Below the pieces are notes generated by a model. The model had not been told where the DNA came from, did not search any database, and was given only the letters and a program-made list of their open reading frames with translations. A program made the position numbers and the translations under genes. From Psychrobacter sp. JCM 18901 (GTDB lineage Bacteria > Pseudomonadota > Gammaproteobacteria > Pseudomonadales > Moraxellaceae), in NCBI RefSeq assembly GCF_000586435.1, contig NZ_BAWH01000001.1, forward strand, positions 62,001 to 126,000: DNA of 64,000 bases. Direction: 5' to 3'. Below are positions 1 through 10,203 of the stretch, in pieces. The stretch's first letter is position 1. Every line of letters begins with the position of its first letter.

Positions 1-370
1 ATTTTGTCCTTAATGCGTCTTTTGCCGATATCAATGTAGAAGACTACGATGCTTTGTATTTACCAGGTGGACGTGCACCAGAATACTTGCGCTTGAATGC
101 TAAGGTCATTGCAATGATTCAGCATTTCGCAAATACTGATAAACCGATTGCCTCAGTTTGCCATGGGCCACAAATGCTGACGGCTGCTGGCGTATTGAAG
201 GGTAAAAAAAAGTATCTGCTTATCCTGCGTGTCAGCCAGAAATAGAAATGGCTGGCGCTGAGTATATCGAGTTACCTATGGATGGCGCTATTACCGATGG
301 CCAACTGGTAACGGCACCTGCATGGCCCGCCCACCCAGCGATGCTAAAGCAGTTTGTTGCCTTGCTATAA
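1..370 (+). CDS. PfpI/DJ-1 family protein, partial at window edge, frameshifted
   Basis: This is the C-terminal part of a DJ-1/PfpI class glutamine-amidotransferase-like protein (protease/deglycase family); its 5' end lies outside the window. The reading frame at base 3 shows the family 'YLPGGRAPE' glycine loop followed by 'SVCHGPQ', which carries the nucleophile Cys. The frame breaks at an A8 run (203-210). After it the protein continues in another frame as 'SAYPAC', then 'TAPAWPAHPAML' and a stop at 368-370, exactly the family's usual ending. A run of 9 (or 6) A would restore it. The family is clear; the exact substrate (deglycation, stress) is not determinable from sequence. Confidence 0.85.
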
Positions 371-425
371 GCATTAATTTGGGTCTGTTGAACGTTCAAT
401 AGACCCCAGTATCGAGAGAGGATAT

Positions 426-826
426 ATGTGCCAACTTTTTATTAGTGCTGACGATAGCTTGTGGAGCTCTAAAACCAAATCGCTTCGCATCCAGGGCGTT
501 GTCACCTCAATTCGTTTAGAAGTGTTTTTTTGGGATATATTAGAAGAGCTGTCATTTCGCGATCAAATGACGGTTAATCAGCTGATCACTAAGCTGTATC
601 TTGAATCTCTCGATGCTGATCATGATATTGGCAATTTCACCTCTTTTTTTAAGAGTTTGTTGTTCTCGTTATTTATCTTTAATAGCCGATGGCGATCTTT
701 CTCGCGAAACAAGATTACCTTTAGAAAAAGTCGATGCAAAAAAATATAATTCAACGTGAAGCTCTTCGTAAAAATCAACGTAGTGCATTATTCAATAATA
801 GTGAGGAAAACCTTTCTATTAATTAG
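426..826 (+). CDS. Ribbon-helix-helix domain protein, two frame breaks
   Basis: A small protein of about 132 residues once two indels are corrected. The N-terminal half has 'TSIRLEVFFWDILEELS' and 'MTVNQLITKLYLE', the strand-helix-helix pattern of the RHH_4-type ribbon-helix-helix family. The conserved 'NFTSF' then runs into a T7 run (644-650); with T6 the protein continues as 'LRVCCSRYLSLIADGD', which fits the family better than the read frame. A second A7 run near 737 ends the frame early; with A6 it extends to a stop at 824-826. A GAGAGG ribosome-binding site precedes the ATG at 426. Probably a DNA-binding protein; target unknown. Confidence 0.7.
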
Positions 827-981
827 TTCTGGCTATGGTAGGTGCATGAAAGCATTGATTCAGAGGGTAGAGTGTCGCTATTAGCGTATGGATGAAGTGT
901 TAAAGGATTTATAAAGGTTAGAAAAGTAGATTAATACTTTTAACAAGATACTTTATAGTTTTAATACCAAATTCCAGACAC

Positions 982-1010
982 AAAAAAACTGCTAAAAAGC
1001 AGGTTTTGAT
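982..1010 (-). terminator. Rho-independent terminator after tRNA-Leu
   Basis: Read on the minus strand, a short stem (CTGCT/AGCAG, with a bulge) and a four-base T loop are followed by seven T. It lies about 30 bases past the 3' end of the tRNA gene. Confidence 0.6.
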
Positions 1011-1038
1011 ATTTGGTCTAAGATGTACTATCCGAAAA

Positions 1039-1123
1039 TGGTGGGGCTGGAGAGACTCGAACTCTCACACCTTGCGGCGCCAGAACCTAAATCTGGTGCG
1101 TCTACCAATTCCGCCACAGCCCC
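1039..1123 (-). tRNA. tRNA-Leu (anticodon UAG), CCA encoded
   Basis: On the minus strand the gene begins GGGGCTGTGG and ends CCAGCCCCA plus an encoded CCA. Acceptor, D-arm, an anticodon stem CCAGA/TCTGG with loop TTTAGGT (anticodon TAG), a long variable arm typical of class II tRNA, and the TTCGAGT T-loop are all visible. The identity follows from the anticodon and the long variable arm. Confidence 0.93.
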
Positions 1124-1132
1124 ATTTTCGTT

Positions 1133-1161
1133 ACTCTATCATCAAAAGCGATTAAACTCAA
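1133..1161 (-). promoter_or_regulatory. Candidate sigma-70 promoter for tRNA-Leu
   Basis: On the minus strand TTGAGT (-35-like, 1156-1161) and TAGAGT (-10-like, 1133-1138) are 17 bases apart, about 10 bases before the tRNA 5' end. The match is moderate, and placement is the main support. Confidence 0.35.
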
Positions 1162-1341
1162 ACGCTATCTAGATAGTTAACTGATTCGGTAGTGCGTCTC
1201 AGTGGTTGGCTATTATATAGAGTTTTAATTTTTTGGCAACCCCTATTTGCAATTATTTTTAATTATTTAGCATTTATTTTCGATATTAATTTTAAGTAAT
1301 TGATATTAATAATAATTTAATATCATGTTTTATGCGTTTAT

Positions 1342-3127
1342 TTACTCTTTAGTTGGTACTCTCGGGGCAGAGATATCCAACTGCTGCAATTTGCGCGTCA
1401 GAGTATTGCGTCCCCAACCAAGTAGCTCGCGGCTTCTATCTTTTTGCCGCCGCTATGATTGAGTGCTGCTGTTAATAAAACACGCTCAAACTCAGGGGTT
1501 GCTGTTTGCAGAATATCAGTTTCCCCCGTGCTTAACGACTGCTCAGCCCAATCAGCCAATGCTTGCTGCCAACTTTGGTTTTTAGGCAACTGGCTACTTT
1601 GATGACTGTTTAACGCACTGCCATTTAATGATCTACCATTTAACACATTGCCATTTTGTGCCAAATGCTCTTGAGCGTCTTCCTCTGTTGGGCCGTGTTC
1701 TTCATAAAGCACCGTATTAGGTGAGATGTTTTCAAGTAGCTCTGGTGGCAAGTCTGTCGCCATCACAGTGTCACCAGTAGCCATGACCGTGAGCCACAAG
1801 CAGACATTTTCTAATTGACGTACGTTACCGCGCCAGTCAAACGTCTGCATAATTTGCAATGCGGCAGGATGTAAATGCTTTGGAGTGGTATTCATTTGCT
1901 CTGCGGCAGACTGCATAAAGTAGAGGGCTAATGCAGGAATGTCTTCAGGGCGTGTACGTAGTGGCGGTAGGGGTAATCGAATGACATTGAGGCGATAAAA
2001 TAAGTCTTCGCGGAATCGGCTTTGTTTTACCAGCTCTTCTAAGTTTTGGTGGGTGGCTGCGATGATACGTACATCGACCTTTATTGGCTGCTGACCACCA
2101 ACACGATAAAATTCACCATTGGCCAGTACGCGTAACAGCCGTGTCTGAGTGCTAAAAGGCATGTCACCGATTTCATCTAGAAATAGAGTACCGCCGTCTG
2201 CCTGCTCAAAACGGCCTTGACGCATCGTAGTTGCACCAGTGAACGCGCCTTTTTCGTGACCAAATAGCTCAGACTCGATCAAGTCATGTGGTATGGCTGC
2301 CATATTAAGCGCAATAAACGGTTGCTGCTTACGAGGGGAGTGTTGGTGCAATGCACTGGCTACCAACTCTTTACCCGTTCCAGACTCTCCAGTGATTAAG
2401 ACGGAAATGGGGGATTGAGCCAGTCTGCCAATAGCACGAAACACCGTTTGCATGGCTGGAGACTGTCCAATGATACCGCTAGGTTCCCATTACTTTTGTT
2501 TTCGACGGCACCTTTGTTCTTATTGTCTTTGGATGTCTTACTAGCAGGTGCTGCTTTAGGTTTTATCAAGTTTTCAGTAGACGTGTCAGACGTTATATTA
2601 GTATTGGGCTTATCTGCAAGGGAAACAGTCGTTGTTTCTAAATTAGGCTGATAATTGATGGCTTTATAAACCGTTGCAACCGCATCATCTAAGTCAAAAG
2701 GCTTGGGCAAGTATTCAAAAGCACCTGTCTGATAGCTATTGATAGCAGAGGTAAGGTCTGAGTGTGCCGTCATAATTACGATTGGCATTTTAGGAAAGTG
2801 CTGATGGACCCAGTCGCTAAAAGACAATCCATCCATCATTGGCATACGAATATCGGTCAGTATGACGTCTGGTAATTGCTCGGCTGACTCTTGCTGTTTT
2901 AACACATCATTAAGGCGAGTCCATGCTGCTTGTGCTTGAGTAAAACTGATAACGGTCAATCCAGCATCTTCAAACGTGTCTGCCAACACCATACGTAGAG
3001 CTGCATCGTCATCGATTAACCACAATGTTGCAGGGTGGTCGCTGGGTGCATTATTCACAGTTACTATTGGTGATTGTGTTGATTGATCATCGCTTTTAGG
3101 TTGGAGGTCGTCGCTATATTCAGTCAT
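1342..3127 (-). CDS. ntrC: Nitrogen regulation response regulator NtrC (GlnG), two frame breaks
   Basis: Sigma-54-dependent activator of nitrogen-assimilation genes, phosphorylated by the NtrB kinase encoded just upstream. The N-terminal receiver domain carries '[14 protein letters not shown]' (phospho-acceptor Asp) and 'YLPKPF'. The AAA+ domain has Walker A 'GESGTGKE', the sigma-54 contact loop 'GAFTGA' and '[10 protein letters not shown]'. The Fis-type helix-turn-helix at the C-terminus reads '[13 protein letters not shown]'. The frame breaks at GG 2482-2483 (GGG restores '[11 protein letters not shown]') and at T5 1441-1445 (T6 restores the HTH). The restored length of about 595 residues exceeds the usual ~470 because both interdomain linkers are long. 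The linker before the HTH holds a 15-bp tandem repeat. Confidence 0.9.
1610..1654 (-). repeat. 15-bp tandem repeat inside the ntrC linker (3 copies)
   Basis: Three adjacent 15-base units (1610-1624, 1625-1639, 1640-1654) share TTAA at the start and CCAT at the end. On the coding strand they give an in-frame, roughly five-residue Leu-Asn-Gly repeat between the AAA+ and DNA-binding domains. Confidence 0.8.
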
Positions 3128-3226
3128 GTATTGGGCCTAATCAGCAATTATTGATAGTAAGTTGGGGATTGGGAGTTGGGCATTAGGAAACTTAGCAGTC
3201 TTTAATTCATAAATTCATCATTTGTT

Positions 3227-4590
3227 TTATGTCTCAGTGATGGGTTGAGTAAATGGTAGGTATAGCGTAAATCGGGTTTGCTTATCTTCTTGTTCTTTTG
3301 TCGAGCTCACATCAATCATACCATGATGATGACTGATAATATCTTGGACGATGGATAATCCAAGACCTGTACCGGCTGCACGGCTAGTGACCATCGGGAA
3401 AAATATCTGACCGATCAGGCTGGATCAATGCCTGAGCCATTATCAGTAATAGTAATCTGCATCACTTGCTTGTGCTGCTGTCCGACGATCGTATGCTGAA
3501 AGGCAACCCGTGTCTGGATATGCAATGTCGGTTGATAATTAGAATTGCGCTCAGTTTGCATGGCAGCTTGTGGTGATTCTTGAGACTCTGAGATTTTATT
3601 CTGTTGTAGTGTTTGTTCGAACTCAATCATCGACTCACAAGCATTATTGATGAGGTTTAAAAACACTTGAATCAGCTGATCCTTATCTGCACACAACTCT
3701 GGCAATGATAAATCATAATCACGCTGTAACACTACCTGTGGATACTGATTGGTCACTAAGGTTAAGACATGCTCTAGGGGCTCATGAATATTGAGCGTTT
3801 GCCAGTTTGGTAGTTGATTGGAACCCAGGAGCTGCCCAATAAGATGAGTCAATCGATCAGTTTCTGAAATAATAATGTCCGTATAGTTGCGCAGTTTTTG
3901 ATTCATTTTTTGTAAATCATGCTGCGTGTCAGCGCTGGTAGTTGTCAAAGCATTATCAACACTAGAGGCGCTAGTGGTAGATGCGTCACTGAATTTAATA
4001 AACTGCCGTTGCAACAGCTGTGCTGCCCCGCGAATACCAGCAAGAGGGTTTTTTATTTCGTGTGCCACTGAGCGTAGCATATGACGGGCCACTGTATATT
4101 GCTGTTGTTGGCGCTGCTCCTCAGAAATACGACTTTGCCGATCTTTGCCCCACATCTCGATAATAAAATAAGGCTGCTGTTCATAGATGACTGGCGTGAC
4201 GCTATAGTCGACTGACAATGATAAATTACCGTTTAGCGGTGTTTTTATGATGTGATCATGATCGATAAAAGGCTGCTGATAGTTTTGCGCTTGCACAAAG
4301 CGCTCGGTCAACGAGTAAGCTGGCTCGCTCAAAGGCTCATTTTCATTTGTATCATTACTATCATTATCTATAGATACAGTATCTTTATTCTTCAATTCAT
4401 CGGGTGCGAGCAGTGTCAAGATTGATTGATTAATTAGTCTGCCGCTACTAATGGCAAGTAGCTGCTCGGCTTGAGCATTCAACCGTGTGATTGATAGCTC
4501 ATCGTTGACCCATAAAATAGCGGTGAATAAATGCTGAGATATAAATGCGAGGTCAGGGGTTGTTTTAGCGGTTATAAAATCAGCGTTCAT
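3227..4590 (-). CDS. ntrB: Nitrogen regulation sensor kinase NtrB (GlnL), one frame break
   Basis: Cytoplasmic sensor histidine kinase/phosphatase partner of NtrC. An N-terminal PAS-like region is followed by the H-box 'SVAHEIKNPLAGIRGAAQLL', the N-box 'LNLINNACESM', G1 'ITDNGSGID' and G2 'GTGLGLSIVQ'. The frame breaks at GG 3418-3419; with GGG the protein runs 'ALIGQIFFPMVTSR' into the G2 box and ends at 3227, about 454 residues. The usual length is ~350, with extra Ser/Thr/Asn-rich insertions accounting for the difference. It lies 99 bases upstream of ntrC in the same direction, the normal ntrBC order, and diverges from rimO. Confidence 0.9.
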
Positions 4591-4725
4591 CGGTAGGGCC
4601 CAAAAAAAGTCAGATGCTTGAGATAATATTTAACCACAAATCAAGACTATAGAGCGGCAAAACTGGTGATTTTTGCAAAAAAACGTACAATGCGCTCAGC
4701 CAATTTATCTCTAGCAAGGTCAGCC

Positions 4726-6312
4726 ATGTCCAAAACTTCTACCGAGTCAGTGAATACGACAGCAGCAGCTCCTCTATCTGCCGTAAAAGACACTGCCACT
4801 ATCTTCAATCCTGCCGCGCCTACCATAGTACAAGCGCAGAGTCAGGCAGATGCCAGTCAAACAGATACTAAACAACCTTACCATCATAAAGCCAACCACA
4901 ACCAGAACCGTAGTGTAGCCCAAAGCAGTGATGTAACGACTGCCAATGCCACTGCTACGATGCCAGTTAGTGCAGCGCCAAAGATTGGTTTTGTATCACT
5001 AGGTTGTCCAAAAGCATTGGTGGATAGTGAGCGTATTATCACTGAGCTAAGCCGTGACGGCTATCAAGTAGCCAGTGATTACGACGGTGCTGACTTGGTC
5101 GTGGTAAACACTTGCGGCTTTATTGAATCAGCGGTACAAGAGTCGCTCGATGCGATCGGCGAGGCCATTAGCAAAAACGGTAAAGTGATTGTTACTGGCT
5201 GTTTGGGCAAAGAAGCAGACAAAATCCGTGAGATGCATCCGGCTGTACTAGCAGTGACGGGCGCGCATGCCTATGACGAAGTGATTACGGCAGTGGCGCA
5301 GCATGTGCCTAAGCCAAATCGCAGTCAGGACGCCAACTATGATCCAAAAATAGATTTGATTAATGAAGCGGGTATCAAACTGACCCCAAGCCATTATGCT
5401 TATCTAAAAATATCAGAAGGCTGTAATCACCGTTGTACGTTCTGCATTATTCCAAGCTTGCGCGGTGATTTGGACTCACGTCCGATTGATAATGTGATGA
5501 ACGAAGCACTGGCGCTCAAAAAAGCTGGCGTGAAAGAATTACTTATCATCTCGCAAGATACCTCGGCATATGGTCTTGACCTAAAGTATAAGACCAGTTT
5601 TTGGAATGGTATGCCGCTTAAGTCTAAGTTTTATGACTTATGCCAAGCATTGAACGATTTGGGCATTTGGGTTCGCTTGCATTATGTCTATCCGTATCCA
5701 CATGTAGACAAAGTCGTTGAGCTGATGGGTGAGAAGAAACTGCTTCCTTATCTGGACATTCCGTTCCAACATGCCAGTCATCGTATCCTAAAAGCGATGA
5801 AACGTCCTGCACATAGCGAAAATACCTTGGCTCGTATCAAAGCGTGGCGTGATATCTGTCCTGATATCGTGATTCGTTCAACCTTTGTGGTTGGCTTCCC
5901 TGGCGAAACAGAAGAAGATTTTCAGTGTTTGCTTGATTGGTTAGTTGAAGCACGCCTCGATCGCGTGGGCGCATTCACTTATTCAGAAGTAGAAGGCGCA
6001 GTTGCTAATGACTTGCCTGATCATGTGCCTGAAGACGTTAAGCAGTCTCGCTATGAGCGTTTAATGGCGCTACAGCAAGATATTTCAGCGCAAAAGCTAC
6101 AAGAAAAAGTCGGCAAAACCTTAACGGTATTGGTCGATGAAATTGATAGCGATGAAAATATTGCTATTTGCCGTAGCTATGCTGATGCACCTGAAATTGA
6201 TGGTCATGTTTATGTTGATGACATCAACGCTCAAGTCAAAGTAGGGCAGTTCTTAACCGTGACTATCGATGATGCTAGTGAATATGATCTATTCGCCAGT
6301 TATCAAGGCTAG
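4726..6312 (+). CDS. rimO: Ribosomal protein uS12 methylthiotransferase RimO
   Basis: Radical-SAM methylthiotransferase that modifies an aspartate of ribosomal protein S12. The order is the UPF0004 domain ('[17 protein letters not shown]', 'NTCGFIESA', 'TGCLGKEA'), the radical-SAM cluster motif CNHRCTFC ('[17 protein letters not shown]'), and a C-terminal TRAM domain. I chose the ATG at 4726 because AAGG sits seven bases before it; an in-frame ATG lies further upstream (4666 frame). The 528 residues are longer than the ~440 usual because of an Ala/Thr/Gln/His-rich N-terminal leader of about 85 residues. The gene is intact and diverges from ntrB. Confidence 0.95.
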   Translation: MSKTSTESVNTTAAAPLSAVKDTATIFNPAAPTIVQAQSQADASQTDTKQPYHHKANHNQNRSVAQSSDVTTANATATMPVSAAPKIGFVSLGCPKALVDSERIITELSRDGYQVASDYDGADLVVVNTCGFIESAVQESLDAIGEAISKNGKVIVTGCLGKEADKIREMHPAVLAVTGAHAYDEVITAVAQHVPKPNRSQDANYDPKIDLINEAGIKLTPSHYAYLKISEGCNHRCTFCIIPSLRGDLDSRPIDNVMNEALALKKAGVKELLIISQDTSAYGLDLKYKTSFWNGMPLKSKFYDLCQALNDLGIWVRLHYVYPYPHVDKVVELMGEKKLLPYLDIPFQHASHRILKAMKRPAHSENTLARIKAWRDICPDIVIRSTFVVGFPGETEEDFQCLLDWLVEARLDRVGAFTYSEVEGAVANDLPDHVPEDVKQSRYERLMALQQDISAQKLQEKVGKTLTVLVDEIDSDENIAICRSYADAPEIDGHVYVDDINAQVKVGQFLTVTIDDASEYDLFASYQG

Positions 6313-6335
6313 ATATCCAATAAGATATGCGAGTG

Positions 6336-6362
6336 AAAATTGCCCAATGGCGGGCAGTTTTT
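6336..6362 (+). terminator. Rho-independent terminator after rimO
   Basis: The stem AAAATTGCCC/GGGCAGTTTT (one G-T pair) has a short loop and merges into a five-T tail. It lies 24 bases after the rimO stop. Confidence 0.75.
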
Positions 6363-6484
6363 GCTACAATTAGCGCAATTTAGCCTTTTTAATACGCTTA
6401 ACTGTAAGTGTGGCGTTGTGGGCAAACTCGATTTGTATTTTACCGATAATTTTCTTTATAATTTCATGATAACAAGGTGACCTC

Positions 6485-7210
6485 ATGTCTGACAAAAACC
6501 CGCGTTACGCTCGTATCTTGCTGAAACTCTCCGGTGAAGCCTTAGCTGGTAGTAAAGACATGGGTATTGATACCGAAGTGCTTGATAAAATGAGCTTATC
6601 TATCGCTCACTTGCGTGGACTTGGTGTCCAAGTTGGTATCGTGGTCGGCGGTGGTAACTTATATCGCGGTGCGCAGTTACAAAAAGAAGGTCTCGTTGGC
6701 CGTGTTACTGGCGATCAGATGGGCATGCTAGCGACCGTTATGAACGGACTGGCAATGCGTGATGCGCTTGAGCGTCGCAACATAAAAACCCGCTTGATGT
6801 CAGCGTTACCGATTGGTGAAGTCACCGAAAGCTATAGCAGTCGTAATGCCATTCGTTATCTAAAAAACGGCGAAGTTTGTATCTTTGTTGCAGGTACGGG
6901 TAACCCATTCTTTACCACTGACACTGCTGCTTGTTTACGCGGTATCGAGATCGAAGCTGGTTTGATTTTAAAAGCGACTAAGGTCGATGGCGTTTATGAC
7001 AAAGACCCAAGCCTACATGATGATGCAGTCAAATATGACGGTCTGACTTTTGATGAGGTACTAGAGCAAAAGCTAGGCGTCATGGATTTAACGGCTATCG
7101 CATTGTGCCGTGAGCATAACGTACCGCTACAAGTGTTTGATATGACTAAGCCTAATGCATTGTTGAATGTCATCATGGGTGAAAATGAAGGCACACGAGT
7201 TTTTCATTAA
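6485..7210 (+). CDS. pyrH: UMP kinase PyrH
   Basis: Hexameric bacterial UMP kinase (UMP + ATP to UDP + ADP) of the amino-acid-kinase fold, in pyrimidine nucleotide synthesis. At 241 residues it has the family's normal length. Visible motifs are 'LLKLSGEAL' at the start, 'VGGGNLYRG', '[12 protein letters not shown]' (UMP binding) and '[10 protein letters not shown]'. A strong AAGGTGA ribosome-binding site is five bases from the ATG. It is the first gene of the pyrH-frr-uppS-cdsA-dxr-rseP-bamA series. Confidence 0.97.
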   Translation: MSDKNPRYARILLKLSGEALAGSKDMGIDTEVLDKMSLSIAHLRGLGVQVGIVVGGGNLYRGAQLQKEGLVGRVTGDQMGMLATVMNGLAMRDALERRNIKTRLMSALPIGEVTESYSSRNAIRYLKNGEVCIFVAGTGNPFFTTDTAACLRGIEIEAGLILKATKVDGVYDKDPSLHDDAVKYDGLTFDEVLEQKLGVMDLTAIALCREHNVPLQVFDMTKPNALLNVIMGENEGTRVFH

Positions 7211-7322
7211 TTGACGCGATACTGGCAACTAACGTCAGTAAATAGCTAATGATTAGCAACACATAATTAATATCCCAATAGCAAATAAAAGATTTGTCGG
7301 TAACGATAAATAAGGATACACA

Positions 7323-7878
7323 ATGATTAAAGAGATTAAGCAAGACGGCGAAGCACGCATGCAAAAAACGTTGGAAGCGCTTGAAAGCACTTTCAGTAAA
7401 GTTCGTACTGGCCGTGCGCATCCAGGTATGTTGTCAGGTGTGATGGTCAGCTACTACGGTTCTGATACACCATTGAACCAAGTGGCAAGCGTCAACGTCG
7501 AAGACTCACGTACCTTACTGGTTCAACCGTTTGACCGTACGATGGTGCAAGCAGTAGACAAGGCCATTCGTGAAGCAGATTTGGGTCTAAACCCAATGTC
7601 TGCTGATGTGATTCGTGTGCCAATGCCAGCATTGACAGAAGATACCCGTCGCGATATGCAAAAACTTGCACGTGGTGAAGCTGAGAGCAGCCGAGTTTCT
7701 ATCCGTAATATTCGCCGTGACATGATGAATGACATCAAAGACTTGGCAAAAGAAAAAGAAATCTCAGAAGATGATGAGCGCCGCGCTAGTGATGATATTC
7801 AAAAAAATCACTGACAAGTATATCGAAACAATCGATGCTCGCTTGAGTAAGAAAGAAAGCGATTTGATGGAAGTTTAA
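7323..7878 (+). CDS. frr: Ribosome recycling factor, one frame break
   Basis: Dissociates post-termination ribosomes together with EF-G. The restored 184 residues match the family, with '[12 protein letters not shown]' in the N-terminal helix and '[15 protein letters not shown]' in the C-terminal helical bundle. The frame breaks at A7 7801-7807 in the last helix; with A6 it continues '[20 protein letters not shown]' to a stop at 7876-7878. AAGGA precedes the ATG by seven bases. The gene is essential in bacteria, so a real disruption is implausible. Confidence 0.95.
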
Positions 7879-7935
7879 TACTGATATATTTGGTATTTAT
7901 AGCAAGAATCAGTTCGGTAGATTATCTGTAATTGA

Positions 7936-7972
7936 GCAGCCAATACTTTATAGCTATTGGCTGTTTATTATT
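7936..7972 (+). terminator. Rho-independent terminator after frr
   Basis: CAGCCAATA pairs with TATTGGCTG around a nine-base loop, followed by a T-rich tail. It probably ends the pyrH-frr transcript. Confidence 0.75.
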
Positions 7973-8267
7973 GTGTAGACTGATATAGTCAATCCTTTAT
8001 AAAAGAGTGACAGCGTTAACCTCGCTTGAAGTATCATAGTTACATCTGCACTCGGTTGCCTTGTCTCTCTTTTAAACTGAATTAACTATATAAAGCCATA
8101 TCTAAGGCAAGCCAAAGATGTGGTTGATTGAACTAGATCTATCGCATTCTGAGCACTAAAAACTAACGACGCAATTGTGATAAGTTAGTGAATTATATAA
8201 AAGGCGCTTTTTAATCGCCGTTGCACACGTTATTATTATTTTACCTTAACAATAAGCAAGTTCGCCT
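7973..8267. other. Non-coding spacer before uppS
   Basis: With the preceding terminator this makes about 390 bases without a gene between frr and uppS. I see no credible ORF or conserved RNA fold; it presumably holds the promoter for the uppS-cdsA transcript. Confidence 0.5.
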
Positions 8268-9025
8268 ATGTCCACTTCAGCCGTTTTGGCGCCCGCTATT
8301 CTTCCTCGTCATATCGCCATCATTATGGATGGTAATAATCGCTATGGTAAGGCCAATGATTTGGGCCACGGTCAAGGGCATGTGGCTGGCAAAGACGCGC
8401 TCGATCCTATCGTTGAGTATTGTGTCAATACAGGCATTGAAGTACTGACTGTATTTGCGTTTTCGAGCGAAAATTGGCAGAGACCGCCTAGTGAAGTAGC
8501 ATTGTTGATGCAGCTACTCACATCGACGATTCATGAGCAAATGCCGCGCATGAATGAGTATCGTATTCGCTTGCGTTTCATCGGTGACCGTAGTCAACTT
8601 AGTGAGTCATTACAAACGCTAATGGCTGACGCAGAAGAAAAGACGGCAGAGTTTGATGCGATGACGCTGGTGATTGCGATTAGCTACGGTGGACAGTGGG
8701 ATATCGCAAATGCAGCACAACAGCTGGCTCAGCAAGTGCAAGCTGGCGAATTAAAAGCTGAAGATGTCAGCGAAGAGCTGTTAGGTAACTACGTACAATT
8801 AGCCGATACGCCAGCAGTAGATATGCTGGTACGTACGGGCGGCGAGTATCGTATTTCTAATTTTTTATTGTGGCAATCTGCTTATGCTGAGCTGTTTTTC
8901 ACTCCCACATTATGGCCGAAATTTGCAGCAGAAGAGCTAGCTCGATGATCGCAGAGTTTGCTAAACGTCAACGTCGCTTTGGCAAAACCAGCGAGCAAGT
9001 AGTGATAGAGCAGCAAGGTCACTGA
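8268..9025 (+). CDS. uppS: Isoprenyl transferase / undecaprenyl diphosphate synthase, one frame break
   Basis: Makes the C55 lipid carrier precursor for peptidoglycan and other envelope glycans from FPP and IPP. 'HIAIIMDGNNRYGK' carries the catalytic Asp; 'FAFSSENWQRP' and 'VDMLVRTGGEYRISNFLLWQ' are the later substrate-binding motifs. The frame breaks near 8944 just before the conserved C-terminus; adding one base gives 'MIAEFAKRQRRFGKTSEQ' and a stop at 9023-9025, 252 residues in total, normal for the family. It sits upstream of cdsA and dxr in the standard order. Confidence 0.94.
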
Positions 9026-9214
9026 GCAGTGAGCTAATAGATAAGTTTAGTCGGTTCAGTTCAGTTAGTATTGTATAACTGGTCAATAGGGTTGGTTTAT
9101 GCAATGATAAACGGCTTGAATGAGTATTGAATGCTATCACTAGGCCATCGTCAGTTAGCTGCTATAATGCATTTTTTGACCATCTGTTCTTCATTATTAT
9201 AAGGCTCGATAAGT

Positions 9215-10024
9215 ATGTGGCAACGAATTAAGACGGCAATTGTTCTCGTTATTATCGTTGGTATTGCAATGTTTGCGAGCCAAACACCTATTTTATTTGC
9301 ACCACTGTTGGTCATTGGGGTCGTTATCGCCGCTCATGAGTGGGCCAAATTGATGCCTAAGTGGCGCCAACCTGCGGTATTCGTTCTAATTATTTTAGCG
9401 CTCACTATATTCTCACTGATGTTCAAGGTGACTTGGCTGTTCTGGTGGGTGGCTTCATTAGTAATATGGCTGATGGCGCTGTCTTGGGTTCGAGTCTTCC
9501 CAACACAGACGAGATGGTACGGCAACCAATTGGCAATGATGGGCGCAGTTATTTTGACGGCGTCTATTACGGCGATGTTCTATCTCTGGCAACTGTCGGC
9601 ATGGTGGCTGCTGTATGTGTTCTTATTAGTATGGTGTGCAGATAGTGGTGCATATTTCGTTGGACGCAAGCTTGGTCGTCGAAAAATGGCACCCAATGTC
9701 TCACCCAATAAGAGCATGGAAGGGTTGGCTGGTGGCCTCGTTACAGGGCTGTTAGTTGTGGTAGCCATTAGCGTCTTTAAATTACAGCTGACCGGTGTAC
9801 CGTTAATCGCATTTGTAGCGTTATCGGCCATCACTATTCTTGCCTCTGTACTTGGAGATTTGTTTGAGTCGATGCTCAAACGTCGTGCTGATGTAAAAGA
9901 TTCAGGTACTATCTTGCCAGGTCACGGTGGTATCCTTGACCGTATCGATTCGCTACTGTCTGCCACACCGATATTTGCTCTTGGTTTTTGGGCGATACAG
10001 CAGCTTGGTTTGATAGTGGTGTAA
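9215..10024 (+). CDS. cdsA: Phosphatidate cytidylyltransferase CdsA
   Basis: Integral inner-membrane enzyme that makes CDP-diacylglycerol from phosphatidic acid and CTP. It has 269 residues with about seven or eight hydrophobic segments. The CDS signature appears near the C-terminus: 'GDLFESMLKRRADVKDSG' followed by 'LPGHGGILDRIDSLL'. The gene is intact and starts at the ATG after a TAAGG-like site. It lies between uppS and dxr. Confidence 0.95.
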   Translation: MWQRIKTAIVLVIIVGIAMFASQTPILFAPLLVIGVVIAAHEWAKLMPKWRQPAVFVLIILALTIFSLMFKVTWLFWWVASLVIWLMALSWVRVFPTQTRWYGNQLAMMGAVILTASITAMFYLWQLSAWWLLYVFLLVWCADSGAYFVGRKLGRRKMAPNVSPNKSMEGLAGGLVTGLLVVVAISVFKLQLTGVPLIAFVALSAITILASVLGDLFESMLKRRADVKDSGTILPGHGGILDRIDSLLSATPIFALGFWAIQQLGLIVV

Positions 10025-10203
10025 GGTTATATAGCAGCACTGTTCTATTTGAGCCTGCTCAGTCGTTCATTCTCAGTAATATTGATATAAGTGAGCCAAG
10101 TGTGAACGATGCATTAGTATAGCTAGCACGGTTATCAGAGCAGTGGCTTTATAGTTAATAGACGATATTCTATTTTTATTATTTTTAAGTATCATGGGCA
10201 TTG

